This document shows positions 4,826 through 11,613 of a stretch of DNA of 14,341 nucleotides, in pieces; position 1 is the stretch's first letter; every line of letters starts with the position of its first letter. Made by a program: the position numbers and the translations under genes. Origin of the DNA: Candidatus Iainarchaeum sp. (GTDB lineage: Archaea > Iainarchaeota > Iainarchaeia > Iainarchaeales > JAAZKV01); NCBI GenBank assembly GCA_028702895.1, contig JAQVNZ010000018.1, forward strand, positions 1-14,341, read 5' to 3'. Under the pieces are notes generated by a model, which did not search any database, was not told the DNA's origin, and saw nothing but the letters and a program-made list of their open reading frames with translations.

Positions 4826-6928
4826 ATGAATCTTTTAGAAATCAAACAACAAATTTTTGATAATAGAAAAATGTTATTTGCGTTAATAATAATATTTTTT
4901 CTAGCAATTTCTATTAGAAGTAATCTAGTTAGATTTGAAGGAAATTATTTATTTGAACCAGACGCATATTATCACGCTAGACTAGTACAAGACATAGTTA
5001 CAATTGGCCACATTAACCCAATTGATCCTAACGTTTATTATTTTGTTGAAGGCGGAATGCCACATTCAACTCCAGAATTACAACACTATATAATGGCAGG
5101 AATGTATTTACTATTATCTTTAGGCGTTTATAGTAAAGCTACACTTGCATTTACAATACAAATTGCCCCAATATTATTTGGAGCACTTATTTCTTTAGGA
5201 ATGTATTTTTTAGGAAAAGAAATTTTTAATAGTAAAAAGATTGGTTTAGCAACTGGGTTTCTAACTGCTATTTCTCCTGCTTTTGCTTATAGAACAATGG
5301 CTGGTGCAGAGGGTAATGATTCACTTGGTTTTATTTGGATGGTAATTGGATTCGTTTTCTTAATACGTGCAATAAAAACAAAGGATTTGGATAAAAAAGA
5401 ATTAATTAATTCTGGTTTAGCAGGAATATTTTTTGGTTTAATGGCTATTACTTGGAGAGCTAATATTCTAATACCATTAATTTTAATTCCTTCAGCAATG
5501 GTAATGTTACTTTTTATTAGTGGTAATGCTAAAAAAGAAAAGAAGATTACTAAGTCAGAACCATTTAATTTTTTAGTAAAAATAGTTATTTCTTTAGGAT
5601 TATACACTATTATTTCCACATTATATGGAATGATCTCAGAAGGTTATGCTAGTGTTTGGTTTGTTTCACTTGCAGGAAGCATTGCTGGTGTCGCAAGAAC
5701 TACTCCAGAAATAGTTTTAATTGGAATTAGTATTATAGCCCTTGTTTTTATTGGAATTTGTTTCTTTTTCTATAATGCGAAAAAAGATATTAAACAATTG
5801 GCTCCAACAATAGCAATTGCAATATTATATATTGGATTAATTGCAATGTTAATGATTTTTGTTATCGAACCAGATTTTTTTTATTCAGGAGAAGGTAGGC
5901 AAAGTATTGGTTCACTAGTAGGTGAAGAGAGTTTAGGAAATTCTTCTTTTTCAATAAAATATAATTCATTAATCATACTACCAATAATAGGATTATTTGT
6001 TTTCCCTATTAGCTTATATTTTTTTAAGAAAAAAGATTCTCATACGCAAATCCTATTCTGGTTTTGGGCAATAATAACACTTTTTATGGCATGGTATAAA
6101 TTAAAATTCACTTTCTTTTTTGGATTAGGTTTAGTTGCAGGAGCCGCACTAACTTGTTATATTGTATTAGAATTATTAAAAAAATATGAGTTAAAAGGAA
6201 TTGAGGGAAAAACAATTATTTTAACAACAATTTTCTTACTAATACTTGGTATTAGTGGAGCTGACATGTACTTAACACAATTTGCACCATTTGCTAATTC
6301 TAGTCCTTATTGGATTGATACAATGGATTGGATGCAAGAGAATACTGATGTTAACGCAAAATTTTTTAATTGGTGGGGAGATGGTCACCAACTAGCATTT
6401 GTAACTGAGAGAAAATTTTCAGTAGATAATAGAAACGCTTCTGGATTTGGTAATAGAGCATATGCTGAATTTAATATTACAACTGATGTTAATAGAGGTT
6501 ATGAAATTGTTACAAAAGAAATTGGAGCAGAATATATTATTTTACCATCAGATAATTTTTATTCAGGACCAACATTTGAATTTTATGTACAAGATTCAGT
6601 GGATAATAAATATACTCAAAAATATTATGATTTTCAAACAAGAATACTTGATTGTGTGAAAACAGAACAAGGAATGAATTGTCAAGGAAATAATATTTCC
6701 CAAGAACAATACGATGGACTGAATGATTCATGGAAGCAATTGCCTAGCGATTTTTATAATGGTCAAACACCAATTTATTATTATGCTGGCGAACAACAAT
6801 TAATCATGCTTGGTCAAACTTATAATAATACTAATCTAGCAAAAATTTATTTTAATTCAATTGAAACAAAAGATTTGTATGAAGAAGTTTATTCTAATAA
6901 TGGAATGAAAATATTTAGAGTAAAATAA
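4826..6928 (+). CDS. aglB: STT3/AglB-type oligosaccharyltransferase
   Basis: This membrane enzyme transfers a glycan from a dolichol phosphate or diphosphate carrier to asparagine in N-X-S/T sites on the outer face of the membrane. It has 700 residues: a multi-span N-terminal half (about 13 helices, to residue 490) and a soluble C-terminal domain. FEPDAYYHARL near residues 43-53 holds the catalytic acidic motif of the first loop (Asp46). AGAEGND (159-165) is the second acidic motif. EGRQSIGSLVGEES probably lies in the external loop that contacts the sequon. The acceptor-binding signature usually written WWDYG appears as WWGDGH (516-521), followed by DNRNAS as in other members. A weak GTGAT precedes the ATG. 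The next gene is convergent, so it appears monocistronic. It should act with the GlcNAc-1-P transferase at 8637 and the glycosyltransferases at 12026-14341. Confidence 0.92.
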   Translation: MNLLEIKQQIFDNRKMLFALIIIFFLAISIRSNLVRFEGNYLFEPDAYYHARLVQDIVTIGHINPIDPNVYYFVEGGMPHSTPELQHYIMAGMYLLLSLGVYSKATLAFTIQIAPILFGALISLGMYFLGKEIFNSKKIGLATGFLTAISPAFAYRTMAGAEGNDSLGFIWMVIGFVFLIRAIKTKDLDKKELINSGLAGIFFGLMAITWRANILIPLILIPSAMVMLLFISGNAKKEKKITKSEPFNFLVKIVISLGLYTIISTLYGMISEGYASVWFVSLAGSIAGVARTTPEIVLIGISIIALVFIGICFFFYNAKKDIKQLAPTIAIAILYIGLIAMLMIFVIEPDFFYSGEGRQSIGSLVGEESLGNSSFSIKYNSLIILPIIGLFVFPISLYFFKKKDSHTQILFWFWAIITLFMAWYKLKFTFFFGLGLVAGAALTCYIVLELLKKYELKGIEGKTIILTTIFLLILGISGADMYLTQFAPFANSSPYWIDTMDWMQENTDVNAKFFNWWGDGHQLAFVTERKFSVDNRNASGFGNRAYAEFNITTDVNRGYEIVTKEIGAEYIILPSDNFYSGPTFEFYVQDSVDNKYTQKYYDFQTRILDCVKTEQGMNCQGNNISQEQYDGLNDSWKQLPSDFYNGQTPIYYYAGEQQLIMLGQTYNNTNLAKIYFNSIETKDLYEEVYSNNGMKIFRVK

Positions 6929-6962
6929 TTTTGTTTTGAAAATAGGCTATTTTAAAAATAAA

Positions 6963-7481
6963 TTAAAACATTTTTTTTATTACATCTTTTAAATTATATT
7001 CATATAATTCTTGGTTACCAATATAAATTATTTTTTTTCCTCTTTCTAAAATTTGTTGTTTTGTTAAATTATATTTTTTTATACAATCTTTAATATCTTC
7101 CCAATCCCTGTCATTTAATCTACCGATTTTTGTTACTATTATGTCAATTGGGTGAATGGAATATAATATTATATTTTTAAAACTAGTTTTTATTTTAATT
7201 GCTTTTTTAATATAATCTAATGGCAAATGTTGTGAAAATATTTCTCCATTACAATAAATATCAATTTTGTAACCATGAATTGTCTTTTTTAGTGCTTTAT
7301 TAAATTCTTCGAAATCATTTGGTTTTAAATTAAAATCAATATCTTTTGTAGATGCTTTTAAATCTAATAAAGTCATGCCAGTTCCACCAACCGCGAATAA
7401 TTCGATTTTTTTATTTAAATTAAAATCTATTTCTTTTATTAATTCTAAAAGAGGTTCTTTTGGAATATTTTCTTTTAACAA
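6963..7481 (-). CDS. Nucleotidyltransferase-fold protein, AbiEii/DUF6036-like (candidate toxin)
   Basis: The product has 172 residues. FAVGGTGMTLLDLKASTKDIDF (about residues 29-50) carries the Gly-Gly pair (32-33) and Asp47-x-Asp49 of the minimal nucleotidyltransferase fold, and Asp74 in YKIDIYC is a likely third metal ligand. HPIDIIVTKIGRLNDRDWEDI (110-130) matches the conserved K-x-x-R-x-x-D-x-x-D part of DUF6036 and AbiEii proteins. AbiEii-type toxins transfer nucleotides to tRNA or other targets; the target here is unknown. The start is TTG 7481, overlapping the preceding gene's stop (TTGTTAA), with AGGTGAT just upstream inside that gene. The overlap means translational coupling with the winged-helix gene, the usual antitoxin-first order of AbiE modules. 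Confidence 0.72.
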   Translation of the reverse strand: MLKENIPKEPLLELIKEIDFNLNKKIELFAVGGTGMTLLDLKASTKDIDFNLKPNDFEEFNKALKKTIHGYKIDIYCNGEIFSQHLPLDYIKKAIKIKTSFKNIILYSIHPIDIIVTKIGRLNDRDWEDIKDCIKKYNLTKQQILERGKKIIYIGNQELYEYNLKDVIKKMF

Positions 7482-8386
7482 TAAATCACCTTTAATAAAT
7501 TTTCTAATTTTTTATTTTTAATAATTTTTTTAACATCATTTTGATCCAAATATTTTTTTGATAAAAAGATTATTAATTCTGGATTAAATTCATTTTCATT
7601 TAACAATTTTGTTAAAGCAGTTTTTTGTCTAGCAGTACCAGTTAATAAAGTTGAAATTATTATTTCTTCAAAACAAAGTTCTTTTGTTTTTTCTTCTTTA
7701 CCAAATTCAGAATAACCATATTTTGATAAATTATATCTTAATTCACTTTCGTTTAAATCGTTTAAATAATATTCTTTTTTAATCAATTTTTTTTCAAAAA
7801 AAGTATTGCTAGTTAATTCAAAAAAATATTCTTGATTAGTTAAAATTAGTTTGTTAGAAAAAAAAGATAGGATAGTTTGATTATTAGCATTTAATAATTT
7901 TAAAAAATCATTATTTTTTAAAGCTAAACAATCAATTCTAATAGAAAATTTTTTTGATATTATTCCACATTTTTTTAATGTAATCAACGGATTTTTAGTT
8001 AATGCGAGTAATTCAATTCTATTTAAATTAAAATTTTTTTGTGGATTTGACATTAATATACAATCAGAATCAATGTTTAACAATTCTAATAATATTTTTT
8101 CAAACGAAGTATTCTTTTCTAAAAAATCTATTTTTTTTAGTAATTCTATAGAAGCTAGTCTAGAAATTGTTTTAGAATTAGCATAATTTAAAGAAATTAT
8201 ATTAGATTTTCCAATTTTTTTTATTAAAATTAAATCTTCTTTTTCTAGTTGCATTATTTTTGTATAAGTATTTTTATAATCTCCACTAAAACCATTTTCT
8301 TTAAGTTTTTTAGAAATACCTGTAATTGAAATAAACCCTGTTTTTGTAAAAAATAATAAATCTAAAATAATACTACCAAAATCCAT
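7475..8386 (-). CDS. Winged-helix regulator, AbiEi-like candidate antitoxin
   Basis: The product has 303 residues. The first 65 or so (LLFFTKTGFISITGISKKLKENG ... IMQLEKEDLILIKKIGKSNIISLN) read as a winged helix-turn-helix. The rest is a long alpha/beta region I do not recognise, with a basic, helical end. It precedes and overlaps a nucleotidyltransferase gene, the layout of type IV AbiE toxin-antitoxin pairs, in which the winged-helix protein represses its own operon. I choose ATG 8386 because GTGAT lies 4 nt upstream; GTG 8395 is the alternative. Three half-sites at 8410-8438 lie in the promoter and are the likely binding sites. No closer family name can be given. The AbiEi label rests mainly on context and the N-terminal fold. 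Confidence 0.62.
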   Translation of the reverse strand: MDFGSIILDLLFFTKTGFISITGISKKLKENGFSGDYKNTYTKIMQLEKEDLILIKKIGKSNIISLNYANSKTISRLASIELLKKIDFLEKNTSFEKILLELLNIDSDCILMSNPQKNFNLNRIELLALTKNPLITLKKCGIISKKFSIRIDCLALKNNDFLKLLNANNQTILSFFSNKLILTNQEYFFELTSNTFFEKKLIKKEYYLNDLNESELRYNLSKYGYSEFGKEEKTKELCFEEIIISTLLTGTARQKTALTKLLNENEFNPELIIFLSKKYLDQNDVKKIIKNKKLENLLKVIYC

Positions 8387-8409
8387 AAAAATCACTAAAC
8401 ATATAATCT

Positions 8410-8438
8410 TACCATAATATTATGGTAGTTATACCATA
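8410..8438 (-). promoter_or_regulatory. Operator of the AbiE-like operon: three half-sites 11 bp apart
   Basis: TACCATAATATTATGGTA (8410-8427) is a perfect 18-bp palindrome. A third half-site, TACCATA, at 8432-8438 continues the series, so half-sites begin at 8410, 8421 and 8432, one helical turn apart. On the minus strand a TATA-like stretch lies at about 8442-8454, putting transcript start inside the palindrome. Binding would block initiation. The best candidate ligand is the winged-helix protein encoded immediately downstream. Confidence 0.6.
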
Positions 8439-8513
8439 TTATAAATATATTTGTTAGCATAAACAAAATTTAATAACATTTTAAATAAACTTTTTTCAAC
8501 AATTATTTAAAAT

Positions 8514-8600
8514 AATAAATTTTATCGAAAAATTGTTAGAAAAAATAATTTTATCAAAAAATTGTTAAAAAAAATAATTTTATCGAAAAATCGTTAGAAG
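8514..8600. repeat. Three imperfect 29-bp tandem repeats upstream of the GlcNAc-1-P transferase
   Basis: Each unit contains AATTTTATCGAAAAATTGTTAG with small changes (TCAAAA in copy 2, ATCGTTAG in copy 3). The cytosines of TATC at 8526, 8555 and 8584 set an exact 29-bp period. Within each unit AATTTT and AAAATT form an inverted repeat around ATCGA. The array ends about 37 bp before the ATG at 8637 and just before its TATA-like TATAAAG, so it may be a regulatory array. There are no spacers, so it is not a CRISPR. Confidence 0.7.
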
Positions 8601-8636
8601 AATAAAATTATAAAGAAAAAATAACTAAGTGTTATT

Positions 8637-9611
8637 ATGTTTGAAATAATACCTTTTCTAATATCATTAATATTTGTAGTAATATTATTTCCGCCTTTCA
8701 TAAAACGAATGTATTCCCAAGGTTTTGTTGGAAAGGACATGAATAAGTATGATAAGCGAAGTGTTGCTGAATTAGGTGGAGTAATCGTTTTCTTGGGTTT
8801 TACGCTAGGATTATTTAGTGCAATATTTTTAGCAACTTATTTTGGGTTATTTAATATTAAATTAGATTTTTTGTTAGCTGGTTATTCTACTATTGCAATA
8901 ATTGTTTTTGTTGGATTAATAGATGATATTATTGGTTGGAAAAAAGGAATTAAACAATGGCAACACGCATTATTTCCAATACTAGCTGCATTACCATTAA
9001 TGGCTATTAGCATTGGTAAAACGAGTATGAGCATACCTTTTTTTGGTTTAATTGATTTTGGAATATTTTATTCACTATTAATAATCCCAATTGCGATCAC
9101 TGGTGCTAGTAACGCATACAATATGCTTGCTGGTCTAAATGGTTTGGAAGCAGGACAAGGAATTATTCTAACTTTGACTCTTACAATAATAGCTTTTATA
9201 AGTAGTCAAACAACTGCTATGATTCTAGGAATAGTAATGATTGGAGCGTTATGCGGGTTTTTGTTATTTAATTGGTTTCCTGCAAAGATTTTTGGTGGAG
9301 ATTCTTTAACTTTAATGGTTGGGGCTAATCTGGCTGTAATGAGTATTCTTGGTAATATGCAAACTTTTGGAGCAATATTGTTTACGATTTTTTTCATTGA
9401 ATTTTTAATTAAAGCAAAACATAAAATGAAAAGCGAGTGTTTTGGAATACCCACAAAAAATGGTTTACTTACAGCTAATCCTAAAGGTGGTTCAATAACA
9501 CATTTTATTTTAAAATTTAAACCTATGAAAGAATGGCATTTAACAATGACAATATTGTTTTTACAAGGAATTGTTTGTTTAACAGTGTTAGGAATATTTT
9601 TTTTGATATAA
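8637..9611 (+). CDS. UDP-GlcNAc:dolichyl-phosphate GlcNAc-1-phosphate transferase (Alg7/AglH type)
   Basis: This membrane enzyme makes the first lipid-linked sugar by moving GlcNAc-1-P (or a related HexNAc-1-P) from UDP to polyprenyl phosphate. It has 324 residues and about ten helices. Family motifs in order are GKDMNK (32-37) with AELGG (44-48), the catalytic acidic pair in GLIDDIIGWKK (Asp96, Asp97), NAYNMLAGLNGLEAGQ (159-174), which is typical of eukaryotic DPAGT1 and archaeal relatives rather than bacterial MraY, and the FGGDS nucleotide-site motif (219-223). The late KFKPMKEWH corresponds to the loop near the active site. It sits between toxin-antitoxin-like modules without another glycan gene beside it. 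The promoter TATAAAG near 8610 suggests a very short leader. Confidence 0.9.
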   Translation: MFEIIPFLISLIFVVILFPPFIKRMYSQGFVGKDMNKYDKRSVAELGGVIVFLGFTLGLFSAIFLATYFGLFNIKLDFLLAGYSTIAIIVFVGLIDDIIGWKKGIKQWQHALFPILAALPLMAISIGKTSMSIPFFGLIDFGIFYSLLIIPIAITGASNAYNMLAGLNGLEAGQGIILTLTLTIIAFISSQTTAMILGIVMIGALCGFLLFNWFPAKIFGGDSLTLMVGANLAVMSILGNMQTFGAILFTIFFIEFLIKAKHKMKSECFGIPTKNGLLTANPKGGSITHFILKFKPMKEWHLTMTILFLQGIVCLTVLGIFFLI

Positions 9612-9677
9612 AACTAATCTGCCCTGGCAAATAACTTAAAGAATATTTAAAAACAAAAATAATTATTATTAATTAGA

Positions 9678-10022
9678 ATGTCTCATTTAGAAATTATAAA
9701 TTTTAAGAAAAAAAAAGTTTTAGGCGTTCGTCCAAAATGTTTTTTAATAACAGAAATAAACTTTGATGTTAATAACAAAAAACCCATTGATTTTTGTATA
9801 TTATTAATTTTTTATAAAAAAGAAAAAGTATACGAAATTATAAAGTTTGATGGAAAACATAGTTTTTGCCATGTTCACAAATATTTTGAACAATTAAACG
9901 ATAAAGGACAAAATTGTTTGCCTAGTCAAATAAATTCAACTTCAATTCAAATCTTTAAAACAGATGTTTTGAGTAATTGGAAAGAATATCTAAAACAATA
10001 TAGAAAAAAATATAAAATTTAA
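9678..10022 (+). CDS. TumE/DUF7718-like small protein (candidate toxin)
   Basis: The product has 114 residues. The middle part, IIKFDGKHSFCHVHKYF, resembles the Y/F-D-x-x-x-G/H-x-x-H-x-H core of TumE (DUF6516) and related small archaeal proteins. The end, FKTDVLSNWKEYLKQYRKKY, matches their helical C-terminus. In TumE systems such a protein is the toxin, probably acting on RNA, and is paired with a DNA-binding antitoxin. The gene downstream is of exactly that HVO_A0114 kind. A TATA box, AATATTTAAAAAC at about 9642-9654, precedes the ATG at 9678, giving a leaderless or nearly leaderless mRNA. The family match is from remembered motif patterns, so the toxin role is tentative. Confidence 0.55.
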   Translation: MSHLEIINFKKKKVLGVRPKCFLITEINFDVNNKKPIDFCILLIFYKKEKVYEIIKFDGKHSFCHVHKYFEQLNDKGQNCLPSQINSTSIQIFKTDVLSNWKEYLKQYRKKYKI

Positions 10023-10034
10023 ACAATAAGCTTA

Positions 10035-10066
10035 TTAACATTTATGTTAATTAACATCTATGTTAA
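10035..10066 (+). promoter_or_regulatory. Operator: two abutting 16-bp palindromes, TTAACAT-NN-ATGTTAA
   Basis: TTAACATTTATGTTAA (10035-10050) and TTAACATCTATGTTAA (10051-10066) are head-to-tail copies with identical 7-bp arms, differing only in the centre. They fill the gap between the TumE-like gene and the HTH gene. A TATA-like AATTTAAAC (10016-10024) spanning the upstream stop codon would start a transcript inside the first palindrome. Self-repression by the downstream HTH protein is the simplest reading. Confidence 0.65.
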
Positions 10067-10075
10067 GTGATTGTT

Positions 10076-10444
10076 ATGAATGATAATAAATTATATATAA
10101 TAATTGGCGGAGATTTTGACAAAGACTTTAATGATTTATTAAATGGAAAAATTAATCCAAAAAAACACTCTCAAAATATTATTTATTTAGATTCTTTTAA
10201 ACAATTAAACGAATTATTATCCCCTTCAAAATTAGATTTATTTAATTATTTAATAGATTTTCAAGATAAAACAAATCCTAAACCATTATCAAAAATAGCA
10301 TTAGAATTAAAAAGAAAAAAAGAAGCGATTAGTAGAGACATAAAACAATTGAATAATTTAGAATTAATAACATTAAAAAAAATAAAACAAACAATTTACG
10401 CATTACCAAAATATAATTCAATTGAAATAAAAACTTCTAATTAA
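10076..10444 (+). CDS. HVO_A0114-type winged-helix DNA-binding protein (candidate antitoxin)
   Basis: The product has 122 residues. An N-terminal segment ends in IIYLDSFKQLNELLSPSKLDLFNYLIDF. Next comes the helix-turn-helix PLSKIALELKRKKEAISRDIKQLNNLELITL (about 70-100), and the protein ends in YNSIEIK. This order (aspartate/acid-rich start, F-x-x-x-x-x-L-x-x-L-L-S-P, HTH, Y-x-x-I-E-I) is the HVO_A0114 family pattern. Such genes often neighbour TumE-like toxins and act as antitoxin and repressor. ATG 10076 is chosen because GTGAT (10067-10071) is a ribosome-binding site 4 nt before it; GTG 10067 would be the site itself. The two palindromes directly upstream are its likely operator. Confidence 0.72.
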   Translation: MNDNKLYIIIGGDFDKDFNDLLNGKINPKKHSQNIIYLDSFKQLNELLSPSKLDLFNYLIDFQDKTNPKPLSKIALELKRKKEAISRDIKQLNNLELITLKKIKQTIYALPKYNSIEIKTSN

Positions 10445-10590
10445 AAAATAATTTTATATTATTCAAATTTCATTTTAATTTTATCAATAATTTGTTATAA
10501 ATACATAAAATTATAAAAAACAAATAAAATAATTAATTTTAATTTATAAAAAACCCTAACTTCTTATACAAAAACAAGCATTTAAAATAC

Positions 10591-10608
10591 TACACTAATA
10601 TTAGTGTA
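10591..10608 (+). promoter_or_regulatory. Operator of the RHH/MazF pair: 18-bp perfect palindrome
   Basis: TACACTAATATTAGTGTA is a perfect palindrome placed between the TATA box (TTTAAAATA, 10581-10589) and the expected transcript start near 10610. An extra half-site, TTAGTGT, follows at 10610-10616. Ribbon-helix-helix dimers bind such short inverted sites, so autorepression by the downstream antitoxin, with toxin as corepressor, is likely. Confidence 0.65.
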
Positions 10609-10621
10609 TTTAGTGTTAAAT

Positions 10622-10969
10622 ATGAATAATGTTACCTTGACCCTTTCTATCCCAAAAGAATTGAAAAAAGAATTGCTTTTATTTAAAGAAATTAATTGGT
10701 CACAAGAAACAAGAGAATTTTTAAAAAAAAGAATAACTATACTAAAAACTACTAAAAAAATAGAAAAAGCCTTGGAACAAAATGATTATAACAAAACGGC
10801 AATTAACGAGTTATTACAAAAACTTATAAAAGAAGGAAAATTAAATTTATCAGATGATTTTAGTGATATTTATACACACAATATGGAATCACTAAAAGAA
10901 TTATACAAAGATGAAGATGATAGTGAATGGGTAAAAATAATGAAAAAGAATACTTACAAAAAGAAATAA
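10622..10969 (+). CDS. Ribbon-helix-helix antitoxin (VapB/MazE-like)
   Basis: The product has 115 residues. NVTLTLSIPKELKKELLLF forms the beta ribbon and first helix, and INWSQETREFLKKRITIL is the second helix typical of archaeal VapB-like antitoxins. The acidic C-terminal part (LSDDFSDIYTHNMESLKELY ... EDDSEW) is the kind of flexible tail that wraps a toxin. ATG 10622 is preferred. GTG 10604 in the same frame lies inside the operator palindrome and upstream of the probable transcript start. The gene overlaps the MazF gene by 43 nt, so the two are translated together. The partner is MazF rather than the PIN-domain toxin more often seen with this RHH type. Confidence 0.8.
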   Translation: MNNVTLTLSIPKELKKELLLFKEINWSQETREFLKKRITILKTTKKIEKALEQNDYNKTAINELLQKLIKEGKLNLSDDFSDIYTHNMESLKELYKDEDDSEWVKIMKKNTYKKK

Positions 10970-11283
10970 TTCTTTTTCCTTGCCCCTACTCTGATTTTAG
11001 TGGAAACAAAATTCGCCCAGGAATTATCCTTTCAAATAATTCATATAACCAAAATAATCAAGACATCTTAATAGCACCAATAACTACAAAATACAAAAAT
11101 AATTATTCATTAAAAATAACTAAAGAAAATTTAATTAATGGAAGAATTGCACACGATAGCGAAATTAGAACAGATAAAATAATGCCAATAAACAAATCAA
11201 TAATAATTACACAAATAGCAATAACAACTGACGAAATATTAATACTAATAATAAATAAACTATTAAATTTGATACAAAATTAG
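10927..11283 (+). CDS. MazF/PemK-family mRNA-cleaving toxin
   Basis: MazF toxins are sequence-specific endoribonucleases that halt growth when released from their antitoxin. The 118-residue product has the family core: EIILFPCPYSDFSGNKIRPGI (13-33) with the Arg30-Pro31 pair that forms part of the active site, LSNNSYN (35-41), then ILIAPITT as the strand carrying the catalytic Ser/Thr position, and a hydrophobic C-terminal helix. The usual Gly-Asp at the beginning of the first strand is replaced by Gln-Lys. The only ATG (10927) lies inside the antitoxin gene, giving a 43-nt overlap and a charged 12-residue lead. GATGAT at about 10915-10920 may serve as ribosome-binding site. It looks intact. 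Confidence 0.85.
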   Translation: MGKNNEKEYLQKEIILFPCPYSDFSGNKIRPGIILSNNSYNQNNQDILIAPITTKYKNNYSLKITKENLINGRIAHDSEIRTDKIMPINKSIIITQIAITTDEILILIINKLLNLIQN

Positions 11284-11299
11284 AATCACTAAATTAATA

Positions 11300-11320
11300 T
11301 ATGATTCAATTTGAATCATA
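11300..11320 (+). promoter_or_regulatory. 21-bp palindrome upstream of the ParD-like gene
   Basis: ATGATTCAA (11301-11309) and TTGAATCAT (11311-11319) flank a single T, and the flanking T and A extend the pairing by one base each side. It lies 16 bp after the MazF stop and just upstream of the TATA box CATATTTAAATCA (about 11328-11340) of the next gene. It may be that gene's operator or a 3'-end hairpin of the MazF mRNA. A further GAATCA occurs at 11283-11288. Confidence 0.5.
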
Positions 11321-11370
11321 ATCAAAACATATTTAAATCATTTGTTATATTATATTTTTAGGTGGTCTAA

Positions 11371-11613
11371 GTGAATATTATATTAAGAGGGAAAACAAAA
11401 GCAGTTGTTGAAACTATGGTTAAAGAAGGTTATGCAAATTCCCAATCAGAAGCAATAAGAATGGCAATAATGAATTTTGGACAACGCCATTTAAATGAAA
11501 ACGAAATAATTAATAAAAAACTTGATAAAATCGATTCTCAAATTTCTAAAGGAAAAAGAAAACTACTTAATTCAAATGAAGCACTTGGAGAATATTCTAA
11601 ATATTTAAAGTGA
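11371..11613 (+). CDS. Ribbon-helix-helix antitoxin, ParD/CopG-like
   Basis: The product has 80 residues. NIILRGKTKAVVETMVKEG forms the ribbon and first helix, and ANSQSEAIRMAIMNFGQ the second, an N-S-x-S-E-A-I-R pattern usual in ParD/CopG proteins. The lysine-rich helical tail (INKKLDKIDSQISKGKRKLL) should contact the toxin. GTG 11371 is fixed as start by AGGTGG (11360-11365), 5 nt upstream, with a TATA box near 11330. The following RelE/ParE gene is in the same frame directly after the TGA stop and is disrupted. This antitoxin may therefore now act without its own toxin, or protect against toxins from elsewhere. Confidence 0.8.
   Translation: MNIILRGKTKAVVETMVKEGYANSQSEAIRMAIMNFGQRHLNENEIINKKLDKIDSQISKGKRKLLNSNEALGEYSKYLK

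Noticed and set aside
5287..5619. Minus-strand ORF of 110 codons
   Set aside because: It is antisense inside the oligosaccharyltransferase gene, whose protein motifs are conserved; the minus-strand product has no recognisable features.
6447..6731. Short ORFs on both strands inside the C-terminal part of the oligosaccharyltransferase gene
   Set aside because: They are out-of-frame readings of a conserved coding region with no motif or promoter of their own.
8514..8600. Possible CRISPR array
   Set aside because: The 29-bp units are directly joined with no variable spacers, and no cas genes are in the window.
9206..9454. Minus-strand ORF of 82 codons
   Set aside because: It is a shadow of the GlcNAc-1-P transferase gene.
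9620..9629. TGCCCTGGCA small inverted repeat after the GlcNAc-1-P transferase
   Set aside because: The four-base arms are too short to support a terminator or operator call.
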